A stretch of 64,000 nucleotides of DNA from Photobacterium sp. SKA34 (GCF_000153325.1 NZ_CH724141.1:591569-655568), one strand, 5' to 3'; shown: positions 27,360 through 37,631, numbered from the stretch's first letter. Made by a program: numbers and translations. The notes: generated from the sequence alone by a model not told the origin.

Positions 27360-27904
27360 TTATGATTCTATCCTAATCAAATTTAGACTGAAGTCCTTAA
27401 AATTACGATAAATAATCATAAACGTAGAGTCACTTTGAGGCTTAAACGAAACCATTAATTTAGGCTTAAACATAAATAACACAGCAATGATGACGAACAC
27501 GAATGGAATGACGACAAGGTTAAGTTGATACCAACTAATCGTGTTATTCAACCAACCTGCAACTGAGCTAAACACCACAGATTCATTATATCCTTGTGCT
27601 TTTGCTTTATCTTTTGGTTGGTAAGTAGTGGTTAAAAACCGTGTTGCAGCAATAAACATGAAGTTCCAACCAATGCCTAAGAAAATGAGTGCCGTATTAA
27701 ATTGTATTAAAGGTGTACCTTTTAAATTGATGATGCAGCACACCAACATACATAAATACTGCTCCCAATATGATCGTCTTTTTCGCGCCTATTCGATCAA
27801 TAATATGCCCTGTAAAAAATGATAGTAAAAACATCCCCAACACATGTCATTGAATTACTTGAGTTGATTATTCAAAGCAGTATCCATACTTGTTTGTTCA
27901 TCAT
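27360..27904 (-). pseudogene. MFS transporter remnant with internal deletion and frameshifts
   Basis: GGAGG precedes an ATG pair at 27904/27901 that opens M-N-K-Q-V-W-I-L-L and stops at once. A second frame gives an MFS core (HVLGMFLLSFFTGHIIDRIGAKK, then ILGAVFMYVGVL), and a third gives the C-terminal helices (FNTALIFLGIGWNFMFIAATRFL...) to the stop at 27360. GHIIDRIGAKK is the MFS loop motif between helices 2 and 3. A normal gene would be about 1.2 kb and only 0.55 kb remains. It is non-functional. The former substrate cannot be judged. Confidence 0.85.
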
Positions 27905-28343
27905 CACCTCCGTATAAAAAACATCCAATGAAAATACTAATATGGATATAAAGGTCTAAATAGCACTTATTAACACGGTCTTTTGTGCACATCACTGATT
28001 ATTTCACCACTAATGACTATTTTAATAAAAGTTCTCATATTACATTCAACGATTAATACACAATTAAAATTATCAAAAAAGCATTAACCCTCTATAAAAA
28101 AATATAACCCACACACTAATAAAACGGCGAACGATAAAAATAAAACATTGATTTATAATGAAATAAAACCAACCAAGTCGGTAGATAAATATGCATTATA
28201 AAAACTAATGACAATCTCTATTTTTTTTCATTTCCCCGTATTTAGGAGATACGTATAATTCGCGTCAACAAGAGAGCCTAATGCCTCTAAATCTACTTTT
28301 TTAATTACTTTTATCTCGTTTTATACAGTATCAGGTTGTGACT
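27905..28343. other. AT-rich intergenic region
   Basis: About 440 bases between the broken MFS gene and a 26-codon ORF. A TATAAT hexamer at 28254-28259 with an upstream TTTAGGAGATACG could start the short transcript that ends at the terminator near 28467; its -35 is poor. Nothing else recognised. Confidence 0.5.
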
Positions 28344-28424
28344 ATGACTAAGAAAATCATCAAAAAAATTGCCGTCGCTTACCAACGTTCTTTTACTGAG
28401 CTATACAAACGCGATAATAAATAA
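28344..28424 (+). CDS. Candidate 26-residue basic amphipathic small protein
   Basis: A short ORF opening MTKKIIKKIAVAYQRSFTELY, followed within 20 bases by a strong terminator. A TATAAT box lies about 85 bases upstream. Lysines and hydrophobics alternate in a helix-compatible pattern. The ribosome site is weak (AGG about 10 bases upstream). The self-contained promoter-ORF-terminator layout suggests a small-protein gene or an sRNA with a coding part. No family recognised. Confidence 0.5.
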   Translation: MTKKIIKKIAVAYQRSFTELYKRDNK

Positions 28425-28441
28425 GATCTCAACATCTTTTT

Positions 28442-28467
28442 AAAGGAGCTTATCGCTCCTTTTTTTA
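28442..28467 (+). terminator. Rho-independent terminator
   Basis: Stem AGGAGC/GCTCCT with a 5-base loop and eight T. It ends the 26-codon transcript. Confidence 0.85.
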
Positions 28468-28598
28468 TAACTATTTTTTACTGTAAATAAATAGTTGTCT
28501 TATACATTCCTCTATAAAGTTTTGATTTCTCTAACACATTCATCAATTTTTTTTGATATAACTCTTTATTGATATATTGAGATAAAAAAGGAATAACG

Positions 28599-29444
28599 AT
28601 GGATAAGGTTATGGAAGTCATTAACTTCCTCATCGCAAACAAATTACTACTAAGTGCTATGATTATTGTGATTATTTCACTGATCCGTCGTCTGGTTTTA
28701 ACCAAAATTCGAGGGGAAGAACTCTTTCTTTCAGAAGAACAACGAAAATGGATGTCTCGAACCAAAAATGGCACCTTTTCTATTCTTATCCTTTTACTCT
28801 TCATCCTTTGGCGCTCAGAAATTAATGAGTTTGCATTATCTGTCACTGCGATCGCGGTTGCCATTGTTGTCGCGTCGAAAGAAATTATTCTTTGTATTAC
28901 GGGATCAATTCAACGCGCAAGCTCACGTTCGTTTCGAATTGGTGACTGGATTGAAGTGGGCAAGTTATGTGGCGAAGTCATCGAACACAATATGATGGCA
29001 ACGGTTATCCAAGAGATCGATCTTCATCATGGTCAATATGATTACACAGGGAAAACAGCAACCTTACCCAATAGCATGTTTTTCACTTACCCTGTAAAAA
29101 ACCTCAATTTTATGAAACGTTATGTTTACCATAACTTTTCTATCGTAGTACCCAACTTCCTCAACCTCTATCCTTTACTACCATCTATGGTCAAAAAAAT
29201 AGAGCATCATTGCGAAGATTTTATCGAAGTCGCTCGTCGCTATAACAGCATGATAGAAAAGCATGCGGGTGTTGATTTACCCGGTTCAGAGCCGCACATC
29301 CATATCAGTAGTGGTGCGACAGGAGAACAAATTGTTCACTTCATGTTATTTTGTCCAACAGAGCAAGCAACACATTTAGAGCAAGAAATTCGACAAGATT
29401 TTATGGAGGAATACGATAAGCATTTTCCCCGAAAAGATGATTAA
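28599..29444 (+). CDS. MscS-family mechanosensitive channel-like protein
   Basis: A 281-residue inner-membrane protein. Two or three N-terminal helices precede the pore helix and beta-domain block (AVAIVVASKEIILCITGSIQ, then SFRIGDWIEVGKLCGEVIEH), the MscS signature. Its C-terminal domain is short. Compared with E. coli MscS the pore helix is richer in bulky residues, so conductance may differ. It is flanked by terminators on both sides and so forms a single-gene unit. Confidence 0.85.
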   Translation: MDKVMEVINFLIANKLLLSAMIIVIISLIRRLVLTKIRGEELFLSEEQRKWMSRTKNGTFSILILLLFILWRSEINEFALSVTAIAVAIVVASKEIILCITGSIQRASSRSFRIGDWIEVGKLCGEVIEHNMMATVIQEIDLHHGQYDYTGKTATLPNSMFFTYPVKNLNFMKRYVYHNFSIVVPNFLNLYPLLPSMVKKIEHHCEDFIEVARRYNSMIEKHAGVDLPGSEPHIHISSGATGEQIVHFMLFCPTEQATHLEQEIRQDFMEEYDKHFPRKDD

Positions 29445-29445
29445 T

Positions 29446-29478
29446 AAAAAAGAGCGAGTATCAATCTCGCTCTTTTTT
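29446..29478 (+). terminator. Bidirectional terminator between convergent genes
   Basis: AAAAAAGAGCGAG paired with CTCGCTCTTTTTT around an 7-base loop; symmetrical A and T runs let it serve both the MscS and parA-like genes. Confidence 0.88.
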
Positions 29479-29500
29479 ACTTTAAGCATGATAAAGACTG

Positions 29501-30289
29501 CTAATTTTTAACGACTTGTTTAACATTACTTAATTGTTGATGTAATAGAGAAAATTGCTGGGTTAACTTATGCTTTGGTTGGAAATGAATAAGCGGAATT
29601 TGTTGAAAATGTGATTCTTTCATTTTGATCGATTGAGGTAGATAAGGCTCTAGGACTGGAAAGCCTAATTCTTTTACGCTCTCAATAATTTGACGAGGGA
29701 AATTTGCCTGAGCATTAAACATATTGACCACAATACCTTCTAATGACAACTCACGATTATGATCGTCTCGAAGCTCTGCTAAATTGTCCATTAAATTGAT
29801 CAATGCCTGTTGTGAAAAACTATCACAATCAAATGGGATCAATAAGTGATGCGCCGCAATTAATCCAGATTTAGTATAAAAATTTAGATTTGGTGGGGTA
29901 TCAATATAAATATGTTCATATTCTTTTTCTAATTCATCTAAAGTTTCACGTAACTTATAGATCTTATAGCGGCGTTCTAATTCTGGCTCTAATTTATCTA
30001 ATTTAGGGCTCGATGGAATGAGAAATAAATTGTCGTAATCAGTCGGTTGGGGGTAATCCAATGTTGGTGATGCCATTGAAAACCAAGAGGCGGTTTGATT
30101 GAGTAAATCAGCAATGGTTTTATCGCTTTTTTGATTAATATCATACCCTAAATAGTGGCTTGAATTACCTTGGACATCGAGATCTATCACAAGTGTCTTG
30201 TGCCCTTTCGCCGCACTGATAGCCGCTAAATTTACGGTAATACTTGATTTACCTACCCCACCTTTCTGATTAAATATAATCCTGCGCAT
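29501..30289 (-). CDS. Orphan ParA-family ATPase
   Basis: A 262-residue deviant-Walker ATPase (QKGGVGKSSITVNLA near residue 8; VIDLDVQGNSS; YIDTPPNLNF). ATG 30289 is chosen over the GTG just before it, since AGGGA lies about 5-7 bases upstream. These proteins move cargo over the nucleoid or membrane: plasmids, chromosome origins, chemoreceptors or carbon-fixation bodies. No ParB, parS-like repeat or chemotaxis gene is adjacent, so the cargo is unknown. It is a single gene next to the VOC/IS locus. Confidence 0.88.
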   Translation of the reverse strand: MRRIIFNQKGGVGKSSITVNLAAISAAKGHKTLVIDLDVQGNSSHYLGYDINQKSDKTIADLLNQTASWFSMASPTLDYPQPTDYDNLFLIPSSPKLDKLEPELERRYKIYKLRETLDELEKEYEHIYIDTPPNLNFYTKSGLIAAHHLLIPFDCDSFSQQALINLMDNLAELRDDHNRELSLEGIVVNMFNAQANFPRQIIESVKELGFPVLEPYLPQSIKMKESHFQQIPLIHFQPKHKLTQQFSLLHQQLSNVKQVVKN

Positions 30290-30573
30290 CACATCCCTTC
30301 CAATGTTTAATTATCAACCAACACAATATACCTTCATATGCATATCTTTGTTAGCTAAAAACCCACACTTCTTAAAGTTAAGACTGATACAACTCAAGAG
30401 GTAACCCATCAGGATCGCTAAAAAAAGTAAATTTCTTTCCCGTTAATTCATCAATTCGAATAGCTTCGACCTCAATATGATGTTCAACTAAATATGCTAC
30501 AACAGATTCCACATCATCAACTGAAAATGCCAGATGACGTAGCCCTTGAGCCTCAGGATAACTGGGTCTTTTA

Positions 30574-30576
30574 GGC
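30574..30576. repeat. Left target-site duplication GGC
   Basis: The 3-bp GGC directly before the left IS end matches 31835-31837 directly after the right end. Confidence 0.85.
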
Positions 30577-30648
30577 TGTAGTGGCATAGTGAATTTGGTC
30601 ACTTAGTTAGAGGTGATATCATCACTTCATACGTTAACAGGTGACACT

Positions 30649-31826
<1,178 letters not shown>

Positions 31827-31834
31827 CCACTACA

Positions 31835-31837
31835 GGC
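31835..31837. repeat. Right target-site duplication GGC
   Basis: Copy of the 3-bp target next to the right IS end; see the left copy at 30574. Confidence 0.85.
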
Positions 31838-32053
31838 GCATCAGGGAAAGAAAATAGCTCGACTTGGCTATTATCCGGTAAACGTAGATCTAGTTTGTAC
31901 GATTGACGTTGCGCTCTATAAGTTTCCTTAATGATCTCTAGTTTTAATATTTGACTATAGAAATACTTAGATCGCTGATAATCAGAGCATATGAGTGCAA
32001 CATGATGTACTCCGTTAAACATAGAATGACTTCCTTATATGATTTTGACTGGA

Positions 32054-32575
32054 TTAATTAGATGGGCCATTAGTAATATAGGTTTTTTCATAAGGAGCTA
32101 ATAAGTATGGGTTATTATTAATATCAACGTCTTTAATATGATTTCCCGAATAATTTAAATACGTGAGTTCTTTATTTTTTTTCACATCGAGAGAGGTTAA
32201 GTGATTGAAACTCACATTCAGCACTTGTAATTGTTTATTATACTTAGTTTTCAATTTACTAAGCTGGTTATGTTCAACACTAAGCAGCTCTAATTTAGAG
32301 TTATGACTAATATCAAGCTGGGTTAAATGATTATGTGCTAAATCTAGCTTTTGTAGGTTCGGAAAATTACTCAATTCTTTAATTTTGGATATATGCAAAC
32401 CATCACATTTCAATTCAGTAATTTGATCGCTATGCGCTTTTCCTTGCAAAATAACGCAACGTTTAAAGTTAGCATCAGCAAAGGGAATATCACTGATTGC
32501 CGCATAATGCTGGGCGCAACCTGACAGTATCAATCCACAAAAAAACAACAATATAAATGAGAGTACTTTTTTCAT
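32054..32575 (-). CDS. Leucine-rich-repeat lipoprotein
   Basis: A 173-residue lipoprotein. The signal ends in the lipobox L-S-G-C near residue 21. From about residue 55, five LRR-like units of about 21 residues follow the pattern L-x2-L-x-(V/L)-x2-N-x-L-x2-L (LQKLDLAHNHLTQLDISHN; LQVLNVSFNHLTSLDVKKN). A cysteine pair (RCVILQ, LKCDG) may form a cap. This is a surface or periplasmic binding scaffold of unknown partner. It is a different repeat class from the protein at 9303. Confidence 0.83.
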   Translation of the reverse strand: MKKVLSFILLFFCGLILSGCAQHYAAISDIPFADANFKRCVILQGKAHSDQITELKCDGLHISKIKELSNFPNLQKLDLAHNHLTQLDISHNSKLELLSVEHNQLSKLKTKYNKQLQVLNVSFNHLTSLDVKKNKELTYLNYSGNHIKDVDINNNPYLLAPYEKTYITNGPSN

Positions 32576-32611
32576 TTAAAAATCTTTCTCTTACCAGTAT
32601 TGAAATTACGA

Positions 32612-32827
32612 TTAGTCTTTACGCAATGGTCGAATCACGCTTTCTAGACCTTCAATTTTAAAATCAAGCGCCAAAGCCATCAGCATACCTAACTCACCTT
32701 CAGGAAAGCCTTGCTTCTGAAACCACAATAAATACTCTTCAGGTAAATCAATAAGGATTCGACCAGCGTACTTACCAAACGGCATTTTCATATTTGCTAA
32801 TTTAATAACATGCTCTTGCTGAAACAT
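32612..32827 (-). CDS. DUF3820 family protein
   Basis: A 71-residue small soluble protein of the DUF3820 family (MPFGKYAGRILIDLPEEYLLWF signature, then KQGFPEGELGMLMALALDFK). ATG 32827 is used; an in-frame GTG at 32839 lies within the T-run of the upstream terminator and is unlikely. Similar domains occur in exonuclease-associated proteins, and the function is unknown. Confidence 0.88.
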   Translation of the reverse strand: MFQQEHVIKLANMKMPFGKYAGRILIDLPEEYLLWFQKQGFPEGELGMLMALALDFKIEGLESVIRPLRKD

Positions 32828-32842
32828 TACTTTCTTCACATA

Positions 32843-32878
32843 GAAAAACAGCTAAGTATTGTAACAATGCTTAGCTGT
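32843..32878 (-). terminator. Terminator of the FAH-family gene
   Basis: Stem ACAGCTAAGTATT/AATGCTTAGCTGT (one mismatch) followed by TTTTT on the minus strand. Confidence 0.8.
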
Positions 32879-32923
32879 AAATATGCGAAATTTTTGTAAA
32901 TTAAAAATCAGATTATTATAACG

Positions 32924-33577
32924 CTATGCCGCATCCCATGACTGGGTAACCACTCTCTGCCCATCAATATAAAGGCTTGCAGTGTAATGCCCACCAGCAT
33001 TCACTTCGCCGACACCTTTTGGTGTCCCCGTCATAACAATATCACCATCTTCTAATGTCATGAATGATTGAATCTCTTGCAAAATAGCGGCAGGTTTTGT
33101 GATCATTTGAGAGCTGACTCCACGCTGTAAAACGTCTTGTTGTTGTTCAAGCACTACTTCAAATTCAGTTTCAGCAATATTAGGAAGTGGCACGAAATCA
33201 CTAAAAAGCACGGATCCATCAAACGCTTTTGCTCGTTCCCACGGTAATCCCTTCTGTTTTAAGGTCGCTTGCAATTCTCGTTTTGTTAAATCAATTCCCA
33301 CTCCCGCAGCCATAAACTGACCTTGTTGGTACATAAAACAAATTTCAACTTCATAATGTATAGAATCGTTACTATGCTTAGCATTGAGTTGTTGAGAAAT
33401 GGCAGAATTGGGTTTCGTAAACAAAACAAGTTGCGTAGGAATTTCATTATTTAACTCATGGATATGCTCAACGTAATTTCGACCGACACATACCACTTTT
33501 GATGGTGTTATATACTTATCTCCAGTGGGTGAACTTAGCGTAACCTTCTGCATTAAATAATTATCCTTAATAATCAT
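32924..33577 (-). CDS. Fumarylacetoacetate-hydrolase family protein
   Basis: A 217-residue FAH-superfamily protein. Typical members cleave acylpyruvates or decarboxylate oxaloacetate. Seen are VCVGRNYVEHIHEL, LFTKPNSAI, the metal-binding HYEVEICF, GRNY-type loops and VMTGTPKGVGEV at the end. Start choice is open: ATG 33577 has AGGTG 6 bases upstream, ATG 33553 has AAGGA about 10 bases upstream. Single gene with terminator; no aromatic-degradation genes adjoin, so an oxaloacetate or acylpyruvate housekeeping role is the better guess. Confidence 0.87.
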   Translation of the reverse strand: MIIKDNYLMQKVTLSSPTGDKYITPSKVVCVGRNYVEHIHELNNEIPTQLVLFTKPNSAISQQLNAKHSNDSIHYEVEICFMYQQGQFMAAGVGIDLTKRELQATLKQKGLPWERAKAFDGSVLFSDFVPLPNIAETEFEVVLEQQQDVLQRGVSSQMITKPAAILQEIQSFMTLEDGDIVMTGTPKGVGEVNAGGHYTASLYIDGQRVVTQSWDAA

Positions 33578-33830
33578 GATTACACCTATTATTCATATTT
33601 TTATGAATTAATAAAAACATACAAATAAAAAAAAGATGCCGTTTACATTTTTACTGTTATTTGTCACACTTCATGGCTTGTTTAGTTTTAATGTTCATCT
33701 GACTTTTGTAAGCAAGACAAAGAACAACGTTGCGTTATTATTGACACACCTGACTATTGACCGTTGTCTTTTTATCATCGTCAACATCTGTATCTAACGC
33801 ACCTTCTTGCTGTTCGACATGAGAAATATA

Positions 33831-34241
33831 ATGAAAAAGATTTTATTAAGTACGCTTTTACTGACATCACTATTAACTGGTTGTAGCTCTTCCCCTAAAG
33901 ATGCTGCTGCGCTTCCAAGCACATGGGCAGTAATGGCGATTGATGGGCATTCAGAGCCTGTAGATGCATTACCTAAGCAACCAGAATTAGTGATTGATAA
34001 TAATTTAACCGTCACTTACCACGGTTGTAATACATTGAAAGGCAAGCTAACACTAACTGGCCCGAATTTACTCACTAAAAATTTAGCATCGACCCGTAAA
34101 ATGTGTATTCAAAACGAACAAGCAATTGTTGATGGATTCGTAAAAAGAATGCTAACAGGTCCATCAGATTACCTAGTGAACCAGAACACATTGATTATCA
34201 GCTCTGAACGTCACACCGTGACATTTAAAAAAGTGAAATAA
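33831..34241 (+). CDS. META-domain (HslJ-like) lipoprotein
   Basis: A 136-residue exported protein from ATG 33831, preceded by GAGAAA. The signal has a lipobox L-L-T-G-C. The META/HslJ signature is TWAVMAIDGH, then LVIDNNLTVTYHGCNTLKGKL, with the conserved G-C-N turn, and RKMC later. HslJ-type proteins are envelope stress or novobiocin-tolerance factors whose mechanism is unknown. Single gene; strong terminator follows. Confidence 0.85.
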   Translation: MKKILLSTLLLTSLLTGCSSSPKDAAALPSTWAVMAIDGHSEPVDALPKQPELVIDNNLTVTYHGCNTLKGKLTLTGPNLLTKNLASTRKMCIQNEQAIVDGFVKRMLTGPSDYLVNQNTLIISSERHTVTFKKVK

Positions 34242-34253
34242 TTCACCGGATAC

Positions 34254-34280
34254 AACGGAGGCTCAATGCCTCCGTTTTTT
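34254..34280 (+). terminator. Rho-independent terminator of the META gene
   Basis: Stem AACGGAGGC/GCCTCCGTT followed by six T; it overlaps the last two bases of the convergent NUDIX gene. Confidence 0.88.
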
Positions 34281-34821
34281 ATGCGTTAACGGTTATTAGC
34301 TCTTCTGCTATAAGTTTTAATAAAAAGGTTTCACGCTCAATCGACATCCCCTTTTTCTCAGAATGTTTAATCGTCTCTTCATTATGCGCTATCGCATCAA
34401 AAATATTGATCCATACCGGCTTCATGCCATTTTTAATTTCGTAATCTTCAAAGCGAGTTGCGCCTAAATCTTTATCAATAGTACAAACGTAACAGTATGA
34501 TTTCATATAAACCACATCATGATCTGGCTTGTACCAAGGGCGATATTCGTCATATTGACCAAATGCTTTAATGTCTCGAATATTTCTTGCGCCAGTTTCT
34601 TCTTGTAGTTCTCGGATCAACCCTTCGACTTTATCTTCTCCAGCGTCAATGCCACCACCAGGTAAGGTGTAATCATGATAACGCTCTGTGTATAACATCA
34701 AAATATCTTCACCATTTAATACAATGGCTCTTGCAGCATCGCGTTGAAATATAGCAAAGTCCGTTGTATTAAAGTCAATATTGGAAAGATCAGGGTGAAC
34801 AGATAGTTTTAAAAATCGCAT
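34279..34821 (-). CDS. NUDIX hydrolase
   Basis: A 180-residue protein with a canonical NUDIX box at residues 56-78: G56, E62, R70-E71-L72, E74-E75 and G77. It is preceded by RDAARAIVLNGEDILMLYTERYHDYTLPGG. The substrate is unknown. The stop codon overlaps the opposing terminator. An asparagine-synthase-like gene lies 65 bases upstream on the same strand and may be co-transcribed. Confidence 0.87.
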   Translation of the reverse strand: MRFLKLSVHPDLSNIDFNTTDFAIFQRDAARAIVLNGEDILMLYTERYHDYTLPGGGIDAGEDKVEGLIRELQEETGARNIRDIKAFGQYDEYRPWYKPDHDVVYMKSYCYVCTIDKDLGATRFEDYEIKNGMKPVWINIFDAIAHNEETIKHSEKKGMSIERETFLLKLIAEELITVNA

Positions 34822-34886
34822 ATAACGCAGAACTCATCACTGTCGATAACTAGGCTGCGTATTTTAGCTAACTCTGCTTATGATTA

Positions 34887-36575
34887 CTAATGAGGGGATT
34901 TCAGGACTTGATTCATACGCTTAACAACATTCAATGTCGACTCGCCACGGTATAACCCTAATGCAGTCAGTATGCAATTAGCCCCTAGGTAATGACGATT
35001 ATAAAACTCACCTTTCGCATCAAATAAGGTGCTGACACCTATTTTCAGTAGATCCAGTTTATTTCTAACATTAGACGCTAGCTGCCACTGGCTTAACGGC
35101 GGTAATAGATTATTTTTTAACGGACAAGGTAAATGTCCCGGATAGGTTTGCCACGGCGTAAGTAACGCTTCTGAATACGACTGATTCAGCCATTTCATAT
35201 AAAGTTGATGTTTTACCGCTGAAGATACTGGTAACGCGAACATCACTGTTAGCATCTCTTTACTGTAGAAAGGTAAGTGAAAATCTAATCGAAATTTATC
35301 CATATCTTCTAGTGCAGGAGCGATATGTTGGTGTTGATCATTTTCCCATAAAAAGAGTTGAAAAGCTTTATCTAGCGGTAAGTGTGAGTACTGACATAAG
35401 CATTCAACAATATTTTGCTCTAATTGCCGCTGCAATTTCGCACCTTGCTTTACCATTCTTTTAGGAATAAAAGCATGTTGATGTTTTAAATATGCTTTTG
35501 CCACAGCAAAAGGGTCACCACTGGCACATGCGGCAAGAATATGATCATCACAAAACACCATACCAATGCATACACTCCCCCCATTACCTGACCATACTAG
35601 CCTTGGCCTCTCCACTTGCTGATAAAATGGATACTGTGTTGATCGCCAATAATGCCCTAAACGTTGCTCGATACTATGCTCTTGAGTATCACTGACATTC
35701 ACAATGTGTAGTGGAAAATCATGACATTGCGCAAAAACTTCTGCATAAACCTCATCTTGCGAGCGTTGATAGGAGAAATTCATGCATTCTAATTTTATTC
35801 CTCTCTTTAACAACTCAGCGACAATGACACGAGAATCTAACCCACCCGACAGTGTACTGATCGCATGAAGATCATTACCTATTGCTAGATCGACCGCTTG
35901 CTTAAAGGCATAATCTAACTGAAGCACCCCCTCTATATCATCAATACAATTAAACGGCATATCTGACCATCGAAAGTATCGCTCTTTCACCAGTGAAGCG
36001 CTTGCTAAGGTTAATTTTTCTCCCGGTTGAATAGAGTGCACTTCGTTATAGTGGGTTTTATTACCAAGTGAGTAACCGATTACCGCATATTCAGTCGCCC
36101 CCGCTAAATTGGTTGTTAACGTCACACTTAACTCATCGAATAAACGTAAACAGGAACTGAAAATCACGCTCCCTTTATATTTCATATAATAAAGCGGACG
36201 TATTGCTAGGCTATCAGCAAAAATAGTTAATGCTCGTTGTTGCTTGTTATAATCTAACACGCAATACGTACCTTGAGCCTTAGCCAATAGTTGTGGGAAA
36301 TTCGAAAGGCTCTGCTGCAAAAGCGTATTAACATCTTTAGTTAATGAAGAAGACATTAAGGTATGTCCGAGAACCATAGAAAAGCGTAGATGATTTTCAG
36401 CCCAGCTCGATTCTCGATGACAATCAATCGCGACTCGGCAAAAATACAAATGATTATCGAAATACTCGTGTCTTATATCGGTCGGATTACGCGATAAATG
36501 TTGAGCTATCTCTTTTTTTATGAGCAATAAATCTGAAGTCCAAGATTCTGAAATCACACCTGCAACAATACTCAT
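34887..36575 (-). CDS. Asparagine-synthase-like protein lacking the glutaminase cysteine
   Basis: A 562-residue two-domain protein. The N-terminal half follows the class II glutamine amidotransferase fold, but starts MSIVAG where true AsnB has M-C-G-I, so Cys2 is absent and glutamine hydrolysis is not expected. The C-terminal synthetase domain carries the PP-loop SGGLDSR near residue 243, so acyl-adenylate formation from ATP is plausible. Members without the cysteine include beta-lactam synthetase and lasso-peptide cyclases, which use internal or other amines. No precursor peptide or sugar-transferase genes are nearby, so the product is unknown. The start is preceded by GGGAGAG. Confidence 0.82.
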   Translation of the reverse strand: MSIVAGVISESWTSDLLLIKKEIAQHLSRNPTDIRHEYFDNHLYFCRVAIDCHRESSWAENHLRFSMVLGHTLMSSSLTKDVNTLLQQSLSNFPQLLAKAQGTYCVLDYNKQQRALTIFADSLAIRPLYYMKYKGSVIFSSCLRLFDELSVTLTTNLAGATEYAVIGYSLGNKTHYNEVHSIQPGEKLTLASASLVKERYFRWSDMPFNCIDDIEGVLQLDYAFKQAVDLAIGNDLHAISTLSGGLDSRVIVAELLKRGIKLECMNFSYQRSQDEVYAEVFAQCHDFPLHIVNVSDTQEHSIEQRLGHYWRSTQYPFYQQVERPRLVWSGNGGSVCIGMVFCDDHILAACASGDPFAVAKAYLKHQHAFIPKRMVKQGAKLQRQLEQNIVECLCQYSHLPLDKAFQLFLWENDQHQHIAPALEDMDKFRLDFHLPFYSKEMLTVMFALPVSSAVKHQLYMKWLNQSYSEALLTPWQTYPGHLPCPLKNNLLPPLSQWQLASNVRNKLDLLKIGVSTLFDAKGEFYNRHYLGANCILTALGLYRGESTLNVVKRMNQVLKSPH

Positions 36576-36714
36576 TCATCTCTCCCACTGTGAAGGATGA
36601 ATAACTGCAAAAAATAAACCAACTTTTTTCAGACATAACGCTTTGTTTCATCGTTATTATTTGATGTTTCTCTTTTTATTCTTTATTTATCAATGCATCT
36701 TGCTACAAATATAA

Positions 36715-36752
36715 TAAAAAAGCTTCTTTATATATTGTATAGAGAAGCTTCA
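36715..36752 (-). terminator. Terminator of the Dps-like gene
   Basis: Stem AAGCTTCT/AGAAGCTT with inner TATA pairing, followed by TTTTTT on the minus strand. Confidence 0.8.
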
Positions 36753-36781
36753 TTTTCTATTGCAATAGACGTCGATTCTTA

Positions 36782-37315
36782 TCAATGACGATATGATTCA
36801 TAAAGGAACCAAACACGACGTTCAGTTTGATCGATCCAATTATCAATCATACTCACTGATGAATAATCACCACAGTCATCACATAAAGTATGCGCCACAC
36901 GAAGTTCTGCTGCTAATTGTTTGTTATCACTACAGAGTTCAGCAAGCATATCAGCAGGTTCAACGTAATCAGCATCATTATCTAGAATACGCTGCATGCG
37001 TGAGATATCATCAATAGAACGTAGGGTTTTACCACCAATTTTACGCACACGTTCAGCAATATCATCGGTCATTGCAAACAATTGAACGCTTTGCTCATCA
37101 AGCATTAAGTGATAATCACGGAAATGTGCACCACTCATATGCCAATGGAAGTTTTTGGTCTTCATATAAATTGCATAAACATCAGCAAGGATCGCTGTTA
37201 GTGCACCACTGATCTCTTTAGTCGCGTCTACACTTAAATCTGTAGGTGTGGCTAGAGGACGAGTAAGGTGTAATTTTGCATCTTCAACTTGTAATTCATT
37301 CAAGAGAGTACTCAT
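36782..37315 (-). CDS. Dps/ferritin-like DNA-protection protein
   Basis: A 177-residue Dps-family protein that should form a 12-mer oxidising and storing iron. The ferroxidase ligands lie in NFHWHMSGAHFRDYHLMLDEQ (two His plus Asp/Glu across the interface). The helix DDIAERVRKIGGKTL and the C-terminal SMIDNWIDQTERRVWFLY are standard. The N-terminal tail (about 25 residues) has few Lys or Arg, so DNA binding may be weak. Control by OxyR or stationary-phase factors is likely but no operator was found. Confidence 0.92.
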   Translation of the reverse strand: MSTLLNELQVEDAKLHLTRPLATPTDLSVDATKEISGALTAILADVYAIYMKTKNFHWHMSGAHFRDYHLMLDEQSVQLFAMTDDIAERVRKIGGKTLRSIDDISRMQRILDNDADYVEPADMLAELCSDNKQLAAELRVAHTLCDDCGDYSSVSMIDNWIDQTERRVWFLYESYRH

Positions 37316-37631
37316 CGTCTTTTCCTATTATGTTATTTGTGACAACGAATTCAATATACCCCTCCTGATTTGTATGACAATGTTTTTAATTGCTTGTTAT
37401 TGCAACTTAATATTGAGCCTTTAATTACTTGTATCAAAAAGCCAAAACTTTTGAATCACTGCAACCTCCTGATTGGATTTAATAAATGATATTCGTCTAT
37501 TATTTTTCGATATAATTTTACTATATATCTACAGCAACACTATGAGTTATGAATAAAAAATCATATTTGCCAAAAACTTAAGCATAATGTAAAAAGTTAT
37601 TTAGTTTAATAATAAAAATAGGAAGGTAATA
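37316..37631. other. Intergenic region between divergent genes
   Basis: About 315 AT-rich bases that should contain promoters for the Dps-like gene and the M14 peptidase. No distinctive motif recognised. Confidence 0.5.
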
